A stretch of 64,000 nt of DNA. Source: Clostridiales bacterium. Lineage in GTDB: Bacteria > Bacillota > Clostridia > Saccharofermentanales > Saccharofermentanaceae. The stretch lies in assembly GCA_017427465.1 (NCBI GenBank), contig JAFRST010000054.1:1-64000 (forward strand). The letters are read 5' to 3'. The translations under genes were made by a program, and so were the position numbers. Shown here in pieces: positions 18,087 to 26,896 of this stretch (position 1 is the stretch's first letter; every line of letters starts with the position of its first letter). Below the pieces are notes generated by a model. It saw nothing but the letters and a program-made list of their open reading frames with translations. It searched no databases and was not told the origin of the DNA.

Positions 18087-20339
18087 ATGGAAGATCATGT
18101 CGTTCTCTACAGACAGTACAGACCTCTGACATTTGATGATGTTGTCGGCCAGGAGGCTGCTGTCGGTGCTTTAAGGCAATCAGTTATTGCAAAGAAGCTC
18201 GCTCACGCTTATCTTTTCTGCGGCCAGCATGGTACCGGCAAGACCACGATCGCCAAGATCTTTGCCCGTGCGGTCAACTGCGAGCACCCCGTTAACGGCA
18301 ATCCGTGCAACGAGTGTCCCACTTGTAAGGGTATCCTTGACGGCTCTATCCTGGATGTTACCGAGATGGACGCCGCTTCCAATAACGGAGTTGATGACAT
18401 CAGACCGATTCTTCAGGAAGTAAATTTTGCTCCCACCAGGACCACATACAAGGTCTACATCATCGACGAGGTCCACATGCTTTCCAAGGGCGCATTCAAT
18501 GCCCTCCTCAAGACTATCGAGGAGCCTCCGAAGCATGTTATCTTCCTTTTCGCGACAACAGAATCCGACAAGATTCCGGCAACCATCATCTCACGTTGCC
18601 AGAGATATGACTTCAAGAGGATTCCCATAGACCTCATCTCGGGAAGATTAAGAGAAGTCTGCGGCAAGTCCGGCATCAAGGCTTCCGAAGATGCGTTAAG
18701 ACTTATCGCATCAAGATCCGACGGCGCTCTGAGAGACGCGCTGTCACTTCTTGACCAGATATCTGCCATCTCAGGCGGAGACAAAGAGATCAGCTCCCAG
18801 GACGTTGAGAGGATCACCGGCACGGTAGACAGTTCCTTCCTCTTTAAGATGGCTAACTGCCTTATCGATGCGCGCTTTGACGAACTGATCGATCTTTGTG
18901 AGATCCTCAATAACTCAGGCAAGAACCAGGTCCGTTTCACGCTCGATCTGGCAAGTTATTTCAGAGATCTTCTCATCATCAGAGTTAAGGCAGATCCGGT
19001 TATCTATCTGCCCTACCCCAAAGAGACCATAAAGGATATGTATCAGACTGCCGCAAAGGTCAGCGCCGATACATTGACCGGATATATCAGCTACCTTTCC
19101 AAGGAATATGCAGAGCTCCGCAAGTCACCGGATATCGCGACGAGCTTCGAGCTTATGCTTATGCGCCTTTGCGGAAGGAAGTCCTCTCTCCCTGTAACCC
19201 CCATAGTCATTCCTGACTTTGAGAAGAAGCAGGCTGAGAAAGCTAAAGAGATCACATTAAGTGACACAACACCTTCTTACGAGAGCAAGAAGGACGAAGC
19301 CGTATCCGAGACTGAAGCAGCGCCTGTTAAGTCTGAAGAACCAGAGGAAAAGCCCGCTGACGAGGCTCATAAAGATGAATCTAAGCCTGCTTTTACGGCA
19401 CCGGAGCCCTACAGGCCCAAGCCGTCAGCAGCACCTGCTCCTTACAGACCGCAGCCCTCTTCTGCACCTTCAAGCGTATTTTCATTTACGGCAGCTGCTA
19501 AAGAAGCTTCGGCTGAAGATGCTAAGCCTTCTGTCGAGTCTGTTTTTGCCGTCAAGAAGGATGAACCTTCTGTTCCGGCACCTGCAGAGCCCGAGGATGA
19601 GCCTTCTGATGATCCCGATGATGCTTACATCCCGGCAACAGATCCAGCTGATGAGCCTGACGAGCCCACGATCTTCTCTTATATTCCGGAAGAACCTGAG
19701 GCACAGTTAAACTTCGGTCTTGATGACCCCGATGAACCCTCAGCTCCCTCTTCTTATGAGAACGAAGGTCCTGCAAAGGGCATATTCTCAGGCCTTTCTT
19801 CATCTTTCCTCGCAGATCTTGCAGGTGATCTTGATGTTAAGGAACCCGAGCCTGAAGAACCTCAAAGAACCGTACCGGAAAAGCCCCGCTCACAGCTGGT
19901 TGCACAGACTGAGAGAAGCGGTCTTATCGTTGACGGTCCTTCGAAGGATTCTGTCAGAGCACCTTCCTTCACGGGTGAGGATGCCGATCTGGCAGTAAGA
20001 TGGAATAGTGTCACATCAAAGCTTCACGGCACCAATGAGAACATTGCGGTCATCCTTGAGCGCACCAAGCTCAGGAAGGAAGGCGATTCTGCTTACGTCG
20101 TATTCGAAGATAATGACATGAAGCTTCTGTCGAACCTTAAGAATTCCCAGTCGTTCAGGCAGATATCAGCGAGCATAAAGGACGAGTTCGGAGCAGATCA
20201 TCTCTATCTTTGCACGGTTACCCAGTATTCCAACCAGGAGAAGAAGAACCGCGCGAGCGAACAGGACAGAAAGCTCGACAGCTTAAGCGAGCGTTCAGCG
20301 AATATGGGCGTTCCGACTGACGTTCATTTCGGCGATTAA
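18087..20339 (+). CDS. dnaX: DNA polymerase III subunits gamma and tau
   Basis: The protein has 750 residues from the ATG at 18087 (AAGGGA upstream). An in-frame extension to 17997 would translate the SRP RNA and is rejected. The AAA+ clamp-loader core (residues 1-230) has Walker A GQHGTGKTT, a four-cysteine zinc module (C...CNECPTC), the DEVH Walker B and the SRC arginine-finger motif. Domain III follows to about 370. Residues 390-610 are a low-complexity Pro, Glu, Ser and Asp-rich linker, then a C-terminal tau-like domain from about 630. It begins the recombination/replication cluster dnaX-ebfC-recR. No slippery programmed-frameshift site was seen. Confidence 0.96.
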   Translation: MEDHVVLYRQYRPLTFDDVVGQEAAVGALRQSVIAKKLAHAYLFCGQHGTGKTTIAKIFARAVNCEHPVNGNPCNECPTCKGILDGSILDVTEMDAASNNGVDDIRPILQEVNFAPTRTTYKVYIIDEVHMLSKGAFNALLKTIEEPPKHVIFLFATTESDKIPATIISRCQRYDFKRIPIDLISGRLREVCGKSGIKASEDALRLIASRSDGALRDALSLLDQISAISGGDKEISSQDVERITGTVDSSFLFKMANCLIDARFDELIDLCEILNNSGKNQVRFTLDLASYFRDLLIIRVKADPVIYLPYPKETIKDMYQTAAKVSADTLTGYISYLSKEYAELRKSPDIATSFELMLMRLCGRKSSLPVTPIVIPDFEKKQAEKAKEITLSDTTPSYESKKDEAVSETEAAPVKSEEPEEKPADEAHKDESKPAFTAPEPYRPKPSAAPAPYRPQPSSAPSSVFSFTAAAKEASAEDAKPSVESVFAVKKDEPSVPAPAEPEDEPSDDPDDAYIPATDPADEPDEPTIFSYIPEEPEAQLNFGLDDPDEPSAPSSYENEGPAKGIFSGLSSSFLADLAGDLDVKEPEPEEPQRTVPEKPRSQLVAQTERSGLIVDGPSKDSVRAPSFTGEDADLAVRWNSVTSKLHGTNENIAVILERTKLRKEGDSAYVVFEDNDMKLLSNLKNSQSFRQISASIKDEFGADHLYLCTVTQYSNQEKKNRASEQDRKLDSLSERSANMGVPTDVHFGD

Positions 20340-20407
20340 ATACGATATTTGGACCAAAAGGGTTTAAGTATATAATTTGAAAGATTAATTTTTCGGAGGT
20401 TATAACA

Positions 20408-20746
20408 ATGGCAAAAGGATTCCGCGGCGGAATGGGAATGGGCGGCAACATGAGCCAGGTAGTAGCTCAGGCTCAGAGAATGCAAAGGCAGATCGAGATG
20501 GCTCAGGCCGAGATCCGCGAGATGCGCTTCACAGGCACTGCAGGCGGCGAACTCGTTAAGGTCGTCGTTACAGGCGAGCACAAGATCGAGAGCATCGAGA
20601 TCGCTAAGGATGTCGTAGATCCCGAAGATATCGAAGGCCTCCAGGACCTCATCATCGCTGCAGCCAACCAGGCTCTTGAGCAGATCGACAAGACCAATCA
20701 GGAGCGTATCGGATCTATCACAGGCGGCATGAAGATGCCCTTCTGA
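20408..20746 (+). CDS. ebfC: YbaB/EbfC family nucleoid-associated protein
   Basis: The protein has 112 residues. The N-terminus is Gly/Met-rich, followed by a helical segment with QAQRMQRQIEMAQAEIREM and the central VVVTGEHKIESIEI and VDPEDIEGLQDLI strands and helix typical of YbaB/EbfC dimers that bind DNA without strict sequence preference. CGGAGG lies ten bases upstream of the ATG. Its place between dnaX and recR is conserved across bacteria and supports the assignment. Confidence 0.95.
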   Translation: MAKGFRGGMGMGGNMSQVVAQAQRMQRQIEMAQAEIREMRFTGTAGGELVKVVVTGEHKIESIEIAKDVVDPEDIEGLQDLIIAAANQALEQIDKTNQERIGSITGGMKMPF

Positions 20747-20748
20747 TA

Positions 20749-21372
20749 ATGGCAAGATATTCACCCTCAATTCAGAATCTTATATCACAGTTAAGCAGTC
20801 TTCCGGGTATTGGCGGCAAGTCTGCACAGCGCTTGGCATTCCACATCCTCGCTATGGAAGATAAGGATGCCGAGGCGCTTATATCTGCGATCTCATCGGC
20901 AAGGGGTTCTACAAAAAGATGCACCTGCTGTCAGAATTTCACTGACTCTGATCCCTGCCCTATCTGCTCTGATCCTCTTAGGGATAAGACGACCATTCTG
21001 GTAGTTGAATCACCCAGAGACGTATCAACATTTGAAAGGGCTCATGAGTATAAGGGACTCTATCATGTGCTTCATGGTGTCTTTAACCCCATGAAGTCCA
21101 TGAGCATCTCAGATACCACTATTCCGGATCTGATAAAGCGGCTGGCAGATCACCCCGAGGTCACTGAGGTGATCGTTGCGACAAACCAGACAGCCGAAGG
21201 TAATGCGACAGCGCTTTATCTGTCGAGGATGGTCGGTCCTTCCGGCATCAAGGTATCACGACTTGCATCAGGCCTTCCCATGGGCTCTGATATCGAATAT
21301 GCGGACGACTTAACTCTCCTGTCCGCTTTAAAGGGCAGAGTAATGCTATCGGGGGACAACAATGAGGCTTGA
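20749..21372 (+). CDS. recR: recombination mediator RecR
   Basis: The protein has 207 residues. The N-terminal helix-hairpin-helix is LPGIGGKSAQRLAFHIL, the zinc-finger cysteines are in CTCCQNFTDSDPCPIC, and a Toprim domain (TTILVVESPRDV) and Walker-B-like C-terminus follow. It works with RecO and RecF to load RecA at gaps. It starts 2 bp after ebfC. Its last 11 bp overlap rqcP, so the stop region is shared by two frames. Confidence 0.96.
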   Translation: MARYSPSIQNLISQLSSLPGIGGKSAQRLAFHILAMEDKDAEALISAISSARGSTKRCTCCQNFTDSDPCPICSDPLRDKTTILVVESPRDVSTFERAHEYKGLYHVLHGVFNPMKSMSISDTTIPDLIKRLADHPEVTEVIVATNQTAEGNATALYLSRMVGPSGIKVSRLASGLPMGSDIEYADDLTLLSALKGRVMLSGDNNEA

Positions 21373-21604
21373 TAAATTCCTTAAGCTGTCCAGAGTAATA
21401 AAGCGCAGGACCGTAGCCAACGATGTCTGCCAGGCCGGCAGAGTCACGGTCAACGGCAAGCCTGCCAAGCCTTCGGTCAAGCTAAAGATAGGAGATGTGG
21501 TAAGTATTCTTTTCGGAAGCGGCGAGGTCAAGTTCAAGGTCACAGCCCTTCCTGAGACAGTCCGCAAAGAGGAAGCAGCTTCAATGTACGAACTCCTGGA
21601 ATAA
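21362..21604 (+). CDS. rqcP: S4-domain RNA-binding protein RqcP
   Basis: The protein has 80 residues and consists of little more than one S4 domain (MRLDKFLKLSRVIKRRTVA through GRVTVNGKPAKPS). It matches the YabO/RqcP proteins of Bacillota, which bind 50S-peptidyl-tRNA and help RqcH add poly-alanine tails in ribosome quality control. In Bacillus the same gene precedes yabP, yabQ and divIC; here yabP and yabQ are absent and divIC follows directly. The start overlaps recR. Hsp15 is the related Gram-negative protein. Confidence 0.9.
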   Translation: MRLDKFLKLSRVIKRRTVANDVCQAGRVTVNGKPAKPSVKLKIGDVVSILFGSGEVKFKVTALPETVRKEEAASMYELLE

Positions 21605-21653
21605 GGCTTTACAAGGCATCAGGACGCCACAATATTACAAGTATTTTAAGTTT

Positions 21654-21684
21654 AACCCCGAGTTGTTGTTTTGCACTCGGGGTT
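21654..21684 (+). other. RNA hairpin between rqcP and divIC
   Basis: A perfect 10-bp stem (AACCCCGAGT at 21654-21663 with ACTCGGGGTT at 21675-21684) encloses an 11-nt loop. There is no T-run after it, so it is not a standard terminator. It may slow polymerase or protect the divIC message. Confidence 0.6.
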
Positions 21685-21727
21685 ATGTAATAGTAACTGT
21701 ATATCATTATCTTTGAGGAGGCATAAC

Positions 21728-22039
21728 TTGCGCAAGATCAGACGCAAATCAGGCGGAATATCTTTCCTTACGGCAATGATCGGCATCTGCTTTGTTGTCG
21801 TCGCTATTCTTTGCGTTACCAAGTATGCCAACATCCATAAGCAGAAGGAACGTCTTGCCGCTGAGAACTCCTCCCTTATCGCCCAGTCCGAGGCGTTGTC
21901 CGATAAGCTTAAGCAGATCAGGGCACAGGAAGAATTCGGTCAGGACGATGCTTATATCGAGAGTGTCGCAAGAACACAGCTCGACATGGTCTACCCCGGT
22001 GAAGTAGTCTTCAGACGTTCCGGCGAGAAGTACGACTAA
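21728..22039 (+). CDS. divIC: septum formation initiator, FtsB/DivIC family
   Basis: The protein has 103 residues with a TTG start at 21728, chosen because GAGGAGG sits six bases upstream; an ATG at 21671 lies within a hairpin and lacks a ribosome site. Layout: basic N-terminus, one membrane segment (about 16-35), a coiled coil (about 38-70), then a short C-terminal segment ending DMVYPGEVVFRRSG. This is the DivIC/FtsB bitopic division protein that pairs with FtsL and DivIB/FtsQ at the septum. It is last in the dnaX-recR-rqcP cluster and ends at a strong terminator. Confidence 0.85.
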   Translation: MRKIRRKSGGISFLTAMIGICFVVVAILCVTKYANIHKQKERLAAENSSLIAQSEALSDKLKQIRAQEEFGQDDAYIESVARTQLDMVYPGEVVFRRSGEKYD

Positions 22040-22059
22040 GTTTTAAGTCAGATGGAATT

Positions 22060-22097
22060 AAAAAAGGTGATGCTATTTAGCCGTCACCTTTTTTATT
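22060..22097. terminator. bidirectional terminator between divIC and the flavoprotein gene
   Basis: AAAAAAGGTGA (22060-22070) pairs with TCACCTTTTTT (22084-22094), giving A- and T-runs on both sides, so it can stop convergent transcription. The right arm covers the stop codon of the minus-strand gene. Confidence 0.85.
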
Positions 22098-23349
22098 GCT
22101 TGGAAAGAATGCTCTTTGCCGCCAGATAAGCTTCGCTCATGCAGGCCTGAAGATTATATCCTCCGCTGATACCGTCAACATCAAGGGCTTCACCTATTAT
22201 GTAAAGATCAGATACCACCTTGGACTGCATGGTCTTGCGGTCAACTTCTTTGAGCGATACGCCTCCCCTGGTCACATAAGCCTTGTCCATAGATACCGCT
22301 TCTGCGATACCGATCTTCAAGTGTTTTATCTCGCGCAGGAGCCGCTTACGGTTATCCTTCGGAAATCCCTGGGCATAGACATCCGTTAATCCGCATCGTG
22401 CGGTTATCTCTGATGCCACGGAAGCAGGGACGAATCTTGCGATAAGGTTAGTGACCTTTGTATCAGGGTGTTTGCCGATAAGACCTATCAATTCCCTGTC
22501 GAACTGTTCGTCACTCATTGCCGGGATAAGATCAAGCTCCAGATAAGCATTCAAACCGGTGATGTCAGACGGGATCTCTCTAGCTATCTCCATTACTGCA
22601 GGACCTGTGAGGCCGAAGTCAGCAAACAATATCTCACCTGCGGTTGAAGCTTCCGGTCTGTCAGAAAGATACAGCGTCACTTTGGCTTCCGTAGATACAC
22701 CGCTCAAAGATTTGGTTAACAAAGCTGCTTCAGCGTCAGCCTTCACGGGAGCAAGTGCGCCTCTGGCAGGAACGACCACATGTCCCAGCTTTTCCGCGAA
22801 CTTATATGAATCTCCTACAGAGCCTGTCTTCGGAAAAGAGCTGCCGCCGCATGATAAGACGAGATAATCGAATTCATATGCGCCTTTAGAGGTATTTACC
22901 CAAAATGCTTCACTCTTCTTAATATCAAGCACATTGGCATCTGTTATGATCTTCACACGGTCCGCTATGTAAGATACGAGCATATCTCTAACCGTCACGG
23001 CACTGTCGCAGACCGGGAATATCCTGTTGTTGTCTTCTTCCTTGGTCTTTAATCCCAGTTCGTTTTCAAAGAATCTGACCGTATCCTCAGGGCCGAATTC
23101 CTTAAGAGCGGGATAAATGAAATTGCCTGCTTCGTGATAACAGTTCTTGAGTACAGAAGGGTCCTTCCGGTTAGTAATATTGCAGCGTCCGTGGCCTGTG
23201 AGAGTCAGCTTCTTGCCGGGTATAGGATTCTTCTCGATGAGAGTAATATCAAGTTCTCTATTGCCTGAGAGCCTCTTTAGCTGGCACGCCGCGAAAAGCC
23301 CTGCCGCGCCGCCTCCGATTATTCCTGCTCTTATCTTCCCTTCACTCAA
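22093..23349 (-). CDS. FAD-dependent oxidoreductase of the HI0933/BaiN family
   Basis: The protein has 418 residues. It begins with a Rossmann FAD site GIIGGGAAGLFAA, then LTGHGRCNITN, a family-specific motif, and a C-terminal GGYNLQACMSEAYLAA segment that closes the FAD site. Families of this type (YhiN, HI0933, BaiN) are cytosolic flavoproteins with mostly unknown substrates; BaiN from bile-acid 7-dehydroxylating clostridia belongs here, but the family is broad and that activity should not be assumed. Its promoter should lie in the 26 bp before it or in the upstream gene; it is probably cotranscribed with the acyltransferase fusion. Confidence 0.88.
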   Translation of the reverse strand: MSEGKIRAGIIGGGAAGLFAACQLKRLSGNRELDITLIEKNPIPGKKLTLTGHGRCNITNRKDPSVLKNCYHEAGNFIYPALKEFGPEDTVRFFENELGLKTKEEDNNRIFPVCDSAVTVRDMLVSYIADRVKIITDANVLDIKKSEAFWVNTSKGAYEFDYLVLSCGGSSFPKTGSVGDSYKFAEKLGHVVVPARGALAPVKADAEAALLTKSLSGVSTEAKVTLYLSDRPEASTAGEILFADFGLTGPAVMEIAREIPSDITGLNAYLELDLIPAMSDEQFDRELIGLIGKHPDTKVTNLIARFVPASVASEITARCGLTDVYAQGFPKDNRKRLLREIKHLKIGIAEAVSMDKAYVTRGGVSLKEVDRKTMQSKVVSDLYIIGEALDVDGISGGYNLQACMSEAYLAAKSILSKQ

Positions 23350-23375
23350 GTTGATGACCTCCTGACCGGTCTTAA

Positions 23376-26291
23376 CTATACGTCGTCAGACAGTAATACT
23401 GCTTCAGTATACATTATGACGCCCTTTGAACTGTTAGGGTGAATGTGATCTAACATGTAAACTCCGTCAGGAGCCTTATCGAGTGTGTTTTTTATATAGT
23501 TGTTCGCATTAATGAACATCAGAGAATTGTCAGCGCAGTACTTTTCGAGCGCATCCGAATATTCGTTGTTAAGCGCAGTCTTCTCTTCATAAGACAAAGA
23601 ACAGTAAGGATCTGCTTCGGTCGAATACCAGGGCGCTACGAAAAGGAATTCTGCACCGGGATTTCTTGACTTTAGCGCGTCCTTTATAACACTTATCTGC
23701 GTGACGAATTCCTCCGAAGTCATGGCGCAAACATCAGGGTTGCGGTAACGCACGTCGTTCGTGCCGAGAGCAATTACATAAAGGTCTGCCAAAGGGATCT
23801 CATCAGCGAATTCGACCATGTATCCTACGCAGACTCCGCCCAGCGAATAATTGATGATGGTCTTATCCGGGAAGAATTCTTCTATTGGTTCGTACCACCC
23901 GCATCCGCCGTTCTCGTTGCCGGCCGTCACGCTGTCGCCTATAAAGCAGATGGTCCCGGCGTTCTCCATGGCGCAGTACCAGGTGCCGTCTGTCATTTCA
24001 TCAGTCAGGACAAGGCCGGTTGTCTTGGTCCTCATAAATCCGTCGCCATTGAAGTAATATCTCTCAGTAACCGAAGTGATATCCATCTTATGACCGAAGA
24101 CCACTTCAGTTACAGTCTCGTTAGCAAGGGCAGCACGCGCGATGTCATCTGTCGTAAGATGACTCCTGACTTCCGGATCAGTCATGATCTCATATATCGG
24201 AACGGCGCGATAATTGCCGTCCGCGGGAGCATAAGTGTAGAGAGGAACGATGCTTCCGCCTGTCACCTGCTTCGAATCGCGGTCGACATATACATCTACG
24301 AGCATGCTGGTGTCACCCTGATCCTTACGGTATATGTTCGCAAAGTTCCCGGGACAGTATGCGGTAAAGACATTCCTGCCGTTATATTCCTCTATCGTGA
24401 CCGGCTCAACGGCATGCGGATGGTCGCCCAATATGATGTCTGCGCCGTTTTCCTTGAAAATGTTAAACCAGACTTCCTGCTCCTTGTCGATACCGTTCGA
24501 GAACTGTGTGCCTATGTGGGGAAGGACCAGTATCAGGTCAGGGGCCAGATCTTTGGCCCTTCTGAAGTCTTCTTCCACATCAGCTTTAAGCTTCTCGAAC
24601 TTCGCTCCGTCCGTTCCGCCGATCACTGATGTAATGTAAGAATACTGACCGTCTATGAGCTCCTCGGTATCGATGTAGTTGCTGCCAAAAGTATATGAGA
24701 GTATAGCGATCTTAACGCCGTCACATTCGATTATCTTTACCCTGTTCTGATTTTTATCTTCAAAGCTCTTATATGAACCCGTGTGCTCAAGACCAATGCT
24801 GTCTAAAACATCTATGGTCCTCAAAGCGCCCTCCTCGCCCTTGTCCATCAGGTGGTTGTTGGCAGTCGTCACGAGATCAAAGCCCGCATCCTTTATCGCA
24901 GCCCCGAACTCATCGGGAAAATTGATATAGAACGGCTTGCCGTCATTGAAGTTGCCCGTCGAATAGCCTTTGTCTGCTCCCGCCATCGGTCCTTCGAGAA
25001 CTCCTATAGCCAGGTCGGCAGATGATATGTAAGGTGCCGCGTACTCGAAAACATCACTGTAATCGTAGCCTTCGCCGTTATATCCCAGCGCCACCTGGTC
25101 TTCGAGAAGTAAAAGATCGCCTGCGAAAGTGATCCTTAACGAATTATCGTATGCTTCCTTCTGTTCTGCAGACATTACCGGGTAGATGATATTCTCATCA
25201 GCCGTATTCTCGGCCTCACGGGCTGCCTTTATCCCCTTTACGGCATTAAAAACAGCCAGGGTAACAAAGCCCAGGAGCACGAGTACCGTTATGACTTTGG
25301 CAAGCGTGATCTTCTTTTTATTGGCAAGGAAGATGTCAGCCCCGGCAGAAAGGAACCTGTTCAGATATTTAGCGACAAAGTCATTTCCGAATATAAAACA
25401 TAATCCCAGGGCAATAACCGCTGCGGCCGCAAATTTCAACGGTGTGGAAAGCGGCTTCATAAGATACCGGCTGGTCCATATGGTAAACATCCTCTGGAAC
25501 ACGAATATCCACAGCGAATTACGCCCGAACATTGTAAGGAACGGCACTTTCTTGTTGATGGCAAGACAACCTATAGAGAATATTACAAGGAAAGCGATTA
25601 TGAACATTATCGCCCTGCGGATGATATCCTTCGGATCATCGTAGGCAAAGATCTTCATGTCTCCGTCATTAAATCCCAGTACTGAGCGTGCCGCAAAGGC
25701 TACGGAGCCTGCTCCGAAAAGCACCACGGCGCCTATCGCAAAGCGCTTGCCGTATCTTGTATTGATGATCTCCCTGCTCTTTTCTTCACTATACTTATAG
25801 CCGAGCATATAGAAAGGATAGAATCCTATTATCCTTGCTGCTGCGAACTGATTGTCTATCGCCGGGAAATATCCGACGATAAATGCCAGCGCGAACAGTA
25901 TGACGGTGATCCCCTTAAGCTTTGCGATCTTGGGAGCCGTAAGCCTCCACGCAATGAGCGCTACCAGATACCAATAAGAATAGATCGGCTCAAGATATGA
26001 CGTATAGCCTTCGATAAATACGGTTATGCTGTTGAATATAAAGAACAGGAATATCAGCTTGATGATGGATCCGGCCGTCCCCGATTTCTCGCTCTTGCCA
26101 AAATAACCTGACACAAAAATGAATGCGGGCATGTGGAACAGATATATGTAGTCAACTACCGCATCTATGGCAGCTGAAGTGTGCTGGATCTGATACAGGA
26201 TGTGGGCAAATACCACCAGGATAATCAAAAAGCCCTTGATGTTATCCCAATAGGCACTGCGTTCCTTATCCGGAATCGCGCAAGTGTTCAT
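23376..26291 (-). CDS. three-domain envelope protein: acyltransferase-3, CapA metallophosphoesterase-like, SGNH hydrolase
   Basis: The protein has 971 residues in one uninterrupted frame. Residues about 15-330 are an acyltransferase-3/OafA-like membrane domain of ten or so helices, starting YWDNIKGFLIILVVFAHIL. A linking membrane segment lies at about 335-352. Residues about 385-690 are a CapA-like domain (FAGDLLLLEDQVA and TANNHLMDKG). Residues about 775-971 are an SGNH esterase with GDSVT, a GG block, GTND and DHIHP, all intact. CapA-type proteins act in poly-gamma-glutamate capsule export, and acyltransferase-SGNH pairs O-acylate envelope glycans. I infer a surface polymer modification role. 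It starts 6 bp after a small conserved gene. Confidence 0.85.
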   Translation of the reverse strand: MNTCAIPDKERSAYWDNIKGFLIILVVFAHILYQIQHTSAAIDAVVDYIYLFHMPAFIFVSGYFGKSEKSGTAGSIIKLIFLFFIFNSITVFIEGYTSYLEPIYSYWYLVALIAWRLTAPKIAKLKGITVILFALAFIVGYFPAIDNQFAAARIIGFYPFYMLGYKYSEEKSREIINTRYGKRFAIGAVVLFGAGSVAFAARSVLGFNDGDMKIFAYDDPKDIIRRAIMFIIAFLVIFSIGCLAINKKVPFLTMFGRNSLWIFVFQRMFTIWTSRYLMKPLSTPLKFAAAAVIALGLCFIFGNDFVAKYLNRFLSAGADIFLANKKKITLAKVITVLVLLGFVTLAVFNAVKGIKAAREAENTADENIIYPVMSAEQKEAYDNSLRITFAGDLLLLEDQVALGYNGEGYDYSDVFEYAAPYISSADLAIGVLEGPMAGADKGYSTGNFNDGKPFYINFPDEFGAAIKDAGFDLVTTANNHLMDKGEEGALRTIDVLDSIGLEHTGSYKSFEDKNQNRVKIIECDGVKIAILSYTFGSNYIDTEELIDGQYSYITSVIGGTDGAKFEKLKADVEEDFRRAKDLAPDLILVLPHIGTQFSNGIDKEQEVWFNIFKENGADIILGDHPHAVEPVTIEEYNGRNVFTAYCPGNFANIYRKDQGDTSMLVDVYVDRDSKQVTGGSIVPLYTYAPADGNYRAVPIYEIMTDPEVRSHLTTDDIARAALANETVTEVVFGHKMDITSVTERYYFNGDGFMRTKTTGLVLTDEMTDGTWYCAMENAGTICFIGDSVTAGNENGGCGWYEPIEEFFPDKTIINYSLGGVCVGYMVEFADEIPLADLYVIALGTNDVRYRNPDVCAMTSEEFVTQISVIKDALKSRNPGAEFLFVAPWYSTEADPYCSLSYEEKTALNNEYSDALEKYCADNSLMFINANNYIKNTLDKAPDGVYMLDHIHPNSSKGVIMYTEAVLLSDDV

Positions 26292-26296
26292 AAAGC

Positions 26297-26563
26297 TCAG
26301 GCCTCGTTAGTAACCCTTATCTGGAATCTGTCGAACCTGACCTTCTCCGTATACTGCTCACGGAAGAAGATGGTCTGGCCGAAAGCCGCAAATTCCTTGG
26401 TATTTTTCTTCATCCACATGGGAACGGGGATGTCGAGCTGCCTGCAGAGCTCTATGAGGGCTTTTTCCAGACACTTTGAATAAGATGTGTCTGTGTCCTC
26501 CGTTGTGACCGTTTTTATCTCGGTCATTCTGTTCGCTACAAAGAGACGGCCTTCAAGAGTCAA
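26297..26563 (-). CDS. small conserved protein of unknown function
   Basis: The protein has 88 residues from a TTG at 26563, chosen because GGGGAGG lies eight bases upstream; the longer ATG frame to 26641 has no ribosome site. It is soluble, with no signal sequence. Distinctive stretches are EGRLFVANRMTEI, a helical YSKCLEKALIELCRQLDIP, and VPMWMKKNTKEFA, ending VRFDRFQIRVT. It looks like a conserved clostridial family I cannot name. It lies 6 bp before the acyltransferase fusion on the same strand and is probably cotranscribed with it. Confidence 0.7.
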   Translation of the reverse strand: MTLEGRLFVANRMTEIKTVTTEDTDTSYSKCLEKALIELCRQLDIPVPMWMKKNTKEFAAFGQTIFFREQYTEKVRFDRFQIRVTNEA

Positions 26564-26694
26564 ACCCCGTTTCCTCCCCAAAACATTGATTTCTTTGCCA
26601 CTATTTTGCCTTTTTTGAATCTTAAAGTAAATAATTGACATGGTAAGATATGGTTGTTCAAAGTAATTGTTCCTTACTTCATAACACCCTCCTT

Positions 26695-26730
26695 AAGACA
26701 CTGACACCCCCTCGTCAGTGTCTTTTATTT
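26695..26730 (+). terminator. orphan plus-strand intrinsic terminator
   Basis: A perfect 11-bp stem (AAGACACTGAC at 26695-26705 with GTCAGTGTCTT at 26714-26724) is followed by TTTTATTTT on the plus strand. No plus-strand gene ends within the preceding 4.6 kb. On the minus strand the same DNA puts AAGGAGG just after the hairpin, ahead of an ATG-AAG-TAA mini-frame, so it might instead act in the leader of the minus-strand genes. Confidence 0.7.
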
Positions 26731-26807
26731 TCGGGTTTTTTCGAAAGCATAAAAATCCTTGATAGTAAAAATAACAATAAAACCTACTTATATGACTTCT
26801 TTTCTTA

Positions 26808-26836
26808 TTGATAATGTAAAAATCAAGTTGTAAAAT
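26808..26836 (+). promoter_or_regulatory. promoter of the zinc-ribbon/HD-like gene
   Basis: The -35 is TTGATA (26808-26813) and the -10 is TAAAAT (26831-26836) with a 17-bp spacer. The start codon lies 61 bp downstream. Confidence 0.65.
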
Positions 26837-26896
26837 GAAATAGAAATTATATTTGCGGATTTTCTACGAACATCCGTGATACAGGAGGTCACAATC

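Noticed and set aside
22093..23349. bile-acid enzyme BaiN
   Set aside because: Only family-level similarity is visible and no other bai genes are present, so a specific bile-acid role is not supported.
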